Source: Nocardioides sp. 1609 (lineage in GTDB: Bacteria; Actinomycetota; Actinomycetes; Propionibacteriales; Nocardioidaceae). From it: a stretch of DNA of 64,000 nt. The position numbers and the translations under genes are program-made. The notes beneath the pieces were generated by a model, which saw nothing but the letters and a program-made list of their open reading frames with translations, made no database searches and was not told the DNA's origin. Shown piece by piece: positions 61,109-64,000 of the stretch (its first letter is position 1; each line of letters starts with the position of its first letter). The stretch lies in contig NZ_SPUJ01000001.1 in assembly GCF_004522105.1 (NCBI RefSeq), positions 868,001 to 932,000 of the forward strand. The letters are read 5' to 3'.

Positions 61109-61152
61109 GGGTGGATCTCCTGGTCGTGTGCAGACGAAATGGTGTCGAGATA

Positions 61153-61180
61153 GTGCAGCCCGGCCGGTGCCCGGCTGCAC
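61153..61180 (-). terminator. Strong stem-loop between binding protein and acyl-CoA synthetase
   Basis: GTGCAGCC (61153-61160) pairs with GGCTGCAC (61173-61180), and the inner GGC/GCC extends the stem past one mismatch. It lies 14 nt after the binding-protein stop. There is no T-run, so partial termination or protection of the upstream mRNA would raise the binding protein over the ligase. Confidence 0.5.
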
Positions 61181-61193
61181 CTCCTCAAGCGTG

Positions 61194-62420
61194 CTAGAGG
61201 TTGCAGTCGCCGAGCGGCGGTTCGATGTCGCCCGCTTCGATCACCTCGACGGGGTTCAGCACCCACGAGCCGTCGATCTCCTCGGGCTTGCTGACGAGTC
61301 CCTTAGTCAGGAGCTGGTGGTCATCGGCGCGCATCGACACCTCGCCCGCCGGTGTCTCGAAGGTCCCGCTGGCTAGTGCTTCGCTCACGGCCTTAACGTC
61401 GTCGGTCCCGGCGTCAGCGACTGCCTGTGCGATGATCGAGACGGACTGGTAAGCGGAGTAAACGGGGGCACTGCCGCCCAGAGACGCCTCTGAACCCGTG
61501 TGCGCGGCCTTGTACGCCTCCACGTATTCCTTGGCCTCAGGTGTGTCGAGCCGGTCGTTGAACAGACCCGCGATTTCCACCGCCTGAGGCATCTGCGGAG
61601 CGTAGGTCGGGAGGTCCTCAGGTAGCAGAGTGGCCCAGAAGCCATCACCGATTACCGACTCGTACTTGTCGAATACCTCGAACTGAAGACCTTGCTTGAT
61701 GAATGTTGACGCGTCCGATCCGGCGAGGCCGACGATAATGCCCGTGGCGTCGTCGTCGCGCAGCTGTGAGATGTAGCTGCCGTAGTCGGCCGACCCCAGG
61801 GGGACGAAGACCGACTCGGTGATCTCGCTGCCGGACTCAGCAAGGCTGTCCTGCAGGCCAGCCTCGAGGTCGCGGCCGAATCCGTAATCGGAGCCGATGA
61901 ACGCCCACTTCTTGACCTCGGTCCCCTTGGCGACCGTGGCCGCTAGCCGCGCGAAGGCGGCAGCGTTGCTGGTCACACGGAAGTAGCCGGCCTGGCAGCC
62001 CTTGCCTGTCAGATCGTTGCCTTGGGCTGTGAAGTCGACGTAGACACCACCCAATCGCGTCACGACCGGGCCGAGGGCGAGGCCCTGGTCGGTGGTGTTG
62101 GATCCGGTGATGATCTTGATGCCCTCTTGCTGGATGAGCCGGGTCGCGGCAGTCACCGCGCCCTGAGCAGTTCCGTCCTGCTCGATGGGCACGAGTTCAA
62201 TCTCGCGACCGTACTTCTCGGAGGCTTGGTCAGCGGCGAACTTGAGGCCGATGTTGGCCTGTTCGGACGACGTGACGAGCGCGCCAGCCGTGTTGACCAG
62301 GACGCCGATCTTGAGGGGCCCCGACGCCCCCCCGGATCCGTCCTCGTCCGGGGACGAACAGGCGGCCAGCAGAACGGCCGCTGCGCCGAGCGCGACCATC
62401 TTTTTCACGTTGTACATCAT
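61194..62420 (-). CDS. Branched-chain-amino-acid-type ABC substrate-binding lipoprotein
   Basis: 408 residues. Signal peptide VKKMVALGAAAVLLAACSS with lipobox LLAAC, then a Gly/Ser/Asp linker and the peripla_BP_6 (LivK) fold: PLKIGVLVNTAGALVTSSEQANIGLKFAADQ, ITGSNTTDQGLALGPV, WAFIGSDYGFGRDLEAG. In actinobacteria such proteins often bind aromatic or short-chain carboxylates rather than amino acids. It is downstream of livF, with a hairpin on both sides. Confidence 0.92.
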   Translation of the reverse strand: MMYNVKKMVALGAAAVLLAACSSPDEDGSGGASGPLKIGVLVNTAGALVTSSEQANIGLKFAADQASEKYGREIELVPIEQDGTAQGAVTAATRLIQQEGIKIITGSNTTDQGLALGPVVTRLGGVYVDFTAQGNDLTGKGCQAGYFRVTSNAAAFARLAATVAKGTEVKKWAFIGSDYGFGRDLEAGLQDSLAESGSEITESVFVPLGSADYGSYISQLRDDDATGIIVGLAGSDASTFIKQGLQFEVFDKYESVIGDGFWATLLPEDLPTYAPQMPQAVEIAGLFNDRLDTPEAKEYVEAYKAAHTGSEASLGGSAPVYSAYQSVSIIAQAVADAGTDDVKAVSEALASGTFETPAGEVSMRADDHQLLTKGLVSKPEEIDGSWVLNPVEVIEAGDIEPPLGDCNL

Positions 62421-62481
62421 GATGAAGCCTTCCAGGGTGATTGCGTCGACGGACGAGCGGGAGCGCGACCGTGTGGTGTGT

Positions 62482-62503
62482 GGTCCCGGACGTGGCCGGG
62501 GCC
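62482..62503 (-). terminator. Stem-loop between livF and the binding-protein gene
   Basis: GGTCCCGG and CCGGGGCC pair with one G-U around ACGTGG, 3 nt after the livF stop. It could separate expression of the ATPases from the binding protein. Confidence 0.4.
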
Positions 62504-62506
62504 GTC

Positions 62507-63202
62507 TCAGAGGGCCAGGGCTGCCTTGGTGGCCTCTGAGTCAAAGGTGTCGACGCTGCCCTGATGGAGGATCTCTCCCTTGGACAGCACGACGAATCGT
62601 TCTGCGACCCGTCGCACCAGGTTGAGGTGCTGCTCGACAACAATCAGCCCGATGCCCTGAGTGCGGATCACGCCTAGCGCGTCGACGATGTCGTCGATGA
62701 CTGCGGGAGCGAGTCCCTCGGTCGGCTCGTCCAGCAGCAATATCTGCGGGTTGGCCATGAGCGCTCGCCCGATGGCCAGCATTTGCTGTTGACCACCGCT
62801 CAGCGCCACGCCTGGCTTGTTGTGCCTTTCGCCGAGGATCGGGAACAGGTCGCAGACGGAGTTCACGTCCCAGACGCCGTTCCGGCCCGAGGCGCCGCCG
62901 AGAAGCAGATTCTCCTTCACGGTGAGGTTTGGCAGGATGAGCTTGCCCTGAGGGGACACGGCTAGCCCCTTGGCCGTGGCGTCGAAGCCAGCCGCCATGT
63001 TGAGTTGTCTGTCGTCGACAGACACGTCTCCGGCGAACACGGTCGCTTTGCCGAAGAGCGCCATCAGCAGCGTGGACTTCCCTGCACCGTTGCGACCGAC
63101 GATGGCGATCGCCTCGTCCTTCGCCATGTCGAGGTCGAGGTCGCGAATGACGACTGCCTTGCCATAGCCAGCTGACAGATTGTTGATCTTGAGGTAACTC
63201 AT
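62507..63202 (-). CDS. livF: Liv-type ABC transporter ATPase (LivF)
   Basis: 231 residues: Walker A GRNGAGKST, signature LSGGQQQMLAIGRALM, Walker B ILLLDEPTEGLAP and a switch His in VVEQHLNL. The short length and the LLDEPTEGLAPAVIDDI segment are typical of LivF. It overlaps the livG stop by 4 bp. It pairs with LivG to drive uptake of the compound bound by the lipoprotein encoded downstream. Confidence 0.93.
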   Translation of the reverse strand: MSYLKINNLSAGYGKAVVIRDLDLDMAKDEAIAIVGRNGAGKSTLLMALFGKATVFAGDVSVDDRQLNMAAGFDATAKGLAVSPQGKLILPNLTVKENLLLGGASGRNGVWDVNSVCDLFPILGERHNKPGVALSGGQQQMLAIGRALMANPQILLLDEPTEGLAPAVIDDIVDALGVIRTQGIGLIVVEQHLNLVRRVAERFVVLSKGEILHQGSVDTFDSEATKAALAL

Positions 63203-63894
63203 GCCGCCGTCCCGAGGTAGGCCTTGATCACCGCGGGATTGGTGCGGACCTCGCTGGGTGCGCCGCTCGCCAGGACCCGACCCAGATCCAGCACTGTGAC
63301 GGTGTCGCAGAAAGAGAACACTGCATCGACATCGTGCTCGACGACGACCGCTGTGATGCCGCGGTCGCGCACGAGGTCGGTGAGGTGCGTGAACACTGCA
63401 TGCGTCTCGGCCACCGAGAGTCCGGCTGCGGGCTCGTCGAGCAACAACAGGCGAGGACGTCCCAGGAGGGCGAGTGCCAGGTCGACTCGACGCTGGTCGC
63501 CGTACGCGATCGTGTTGGCAACCTCATCGAGAAGGCTGGAGATGCCGAGTGCCTCGATGATCTCGTCTAGTCCGTGGTCAGCGAACCGCGAGGCGGCGAG
63601 CTCGAGTTGCTCGCCGACCTCCAGCTCAGGGAAGATGCTCGTCCTTTGGAAGCACCGAGAGATGCCCAAGCGCCGTCGCGTCCGGACCGAAAGCTTGGTG
63701 ATCGCCTTGTCCTCGAAGGAAACCTCGCCGGCGGCAAGCTTCTTGCCGCCGCAGACGACGTCCATGAGTGTGGACTTCCCTGCCCCGTTAGGACCGATGA
63801 TGCCGTGGATGGCACCGAGCTCGATGTCCATGCTCACCCCGTCAAGGGCGATCAGGCTGTGGTACTTGACGGTCACTTCGTCAATTCGAAGCAT
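63199..63894 (-). CDS. livG: Liv-type ABC transporter ATPase (LivG)
   Basis: 231 residues: Walker A GPNGAGKST, signature region IAYGDQRRVDLALALL (YGDQRR replaces LSGGQ), Walker B LLLLDEPAAGLS and the His in VVEHDVDAVF. It matches LivG rather than LivF by the GISRCFQRTSIFPELEVGEQ loop. It overlaps livM by 14 bp and livF by 4 bp, a tightly coupled operon. Confidence 0.92.
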   Translation of the reverse strand: MLRIDEVTVKYHSLIALDGVSMDIELGAIHGIIGPNGAGKSTLMDVVCGGKKLAAGEVSFEDKAITKLSVRTRRRLGISRCFQRTSIFPELEVGEQLELAASRFADHGLDEIIEALGISSLLDEVANTIAYGDQRRVDLALALLGRPRLLLLDEPAAGLSVAETHAVFTHLTDLVRDRGITAVVVEHDVDAVFSFCDTVTVLDLGRVLASGAPSEVRTNPAVIKAYLGTAA

Positions 63895-64000
63895 CGCTAC
63901 CTCCTCGTTTGATTCGCCCGAGTGCCTTCTTGCTCACTTCACTGATGAGACCCGCGAGTCCTCGCGGAAGGAAAAGGACTACAAGCGCCGTAATGGCACC
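63881..64000 (-). CDS. livM: C-terminal end of Liv-type ABC permease (LivM), partial
   Basis: The frame entering from the right edge reads GAITALVVLFLPRGLAGLISE then a basic tail (VSKKALGRIKRGGSDASN) and stops at 63881. The terminal hydrophobic segment with LPRGLAGL is the usual end of LivM-type permeases, and position before livG confirms it. Only 39 residues lie within the window. Confidence 0.8.
   Translation of the reverse strand, partial: GAITALVVLFLPRGLAGLISEVSKKALGRIKRGGSDASN

Noticed and set aside
1-64000. tRNA, rRNA or CRISPR arrays
   Set aside because: No cloverleaf with the conserved T-loop, no rRNA-like sequence and no regularly spaced direct repeats were seen on reading through the window.

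Overview
High-GC DNA from an actinobacterium (Rhodococcus-, Gordonia- or Nocardioides-like; the genus cannot be fixed from the sequence). The reasons are strong G/C bias at third codon positions, frequent GTG/TTG starts, several apparently leaderless starts, MmyB-type XRE regulators and actinobacterial-style lipoprotein transporters. The window is dominated by a catabolic gene cluster for aromatic or ketone-type compounds. A decayed stretch and the edge of a branched-chain-type ABC transporter operon follow it.

Layout. 0-3.2 kb: start of a probable methyltransferase, an XRE-cupin regulator, and an XRE/MmyB regulator with an SDR. 3.5-6.5 kb: an aldo/keto reductase, then a broken OLD-family nuclease. 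6.6-10.5 kb: a sugar-type (RbsABC-like) ABC importer. 11.7-13.6 kb: an SDR divergent from a tandem double-MarR regulator. 13.7-17.8 kb: a gentisate-pathway operon (gentisate 1,2-dioxygenase, FAD hydroxylase, FAH-family hydrolase, ACMSD-like amidohydrolase). 18-30.1 kb: a long operon with an aldehyde dehydrogenase, HyuA/HyuB plus a small zinc-ribbon subunit (acetone/acetophenone-carboxylase or hydantoinase type), a second RbsABC-like importer and two zinc alcohol dehydrogenases. 30.4 kb: TetR. 31-34.3 kb: class II aldolase/decarboxylase, aldehyde dehydrogenase and Fe-alcohol dehydrogenase. 34.5-37.5 kb: a second MmyB regulator/SDR pair, then a PQQ-type sugar dehydrogenase lipoprotein. 38-39.6 kb: two divergent TetR genes. 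40-46.3 kb: an operon with an old-yellow-enzyme-type reductase, an FAH-family enzyme, two SRPBCC proteins, an ABM-fold protein and a benzoylformate-decarboxylase-like ThDP enzyme. 46.4-51.7 kb: SDR, a MatC/SLC13-like permease, a CGNR regulator with its divergent VOC protein, and a flavin-reductase-like PNPOx protein. 52-56.1 kb: a graveyard (IS3 remnant, broken Ser/Thr kinase and membrane protein, DUF3800 relic). 56.1-64 kb: thiolase, LysR, NDP-forming acyl-CoA synthetase and liv-type ABC genes running off the end.

The most interesting signal is a repeated palindromic element, idealised as TTAGTaCGTATACGtACTAA with core CGTATACG. It occurs about ten times, only in intergenic DNA, in front of most of the catabolic units. 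At several of them it lies immediately downstream of a readable -35/-10 pair, where a repressor would cover the transcription start. Two copies sit in the promoter region of the tandem-MarR gene, which makes that single-chain MarR the best candidate for the regulator, with the 30.4-kb TetR as the alternative. I read the cluster as one regulon: import by two sugar-type ABC systems and a carboxylate permease, alcohol/aldehyde oxidation, carboxylation or hydrolysis by HyuAB, ThDP-dependent decarboxylation, and ring cleavage through gentisate. Substrates are inferred, not shown.
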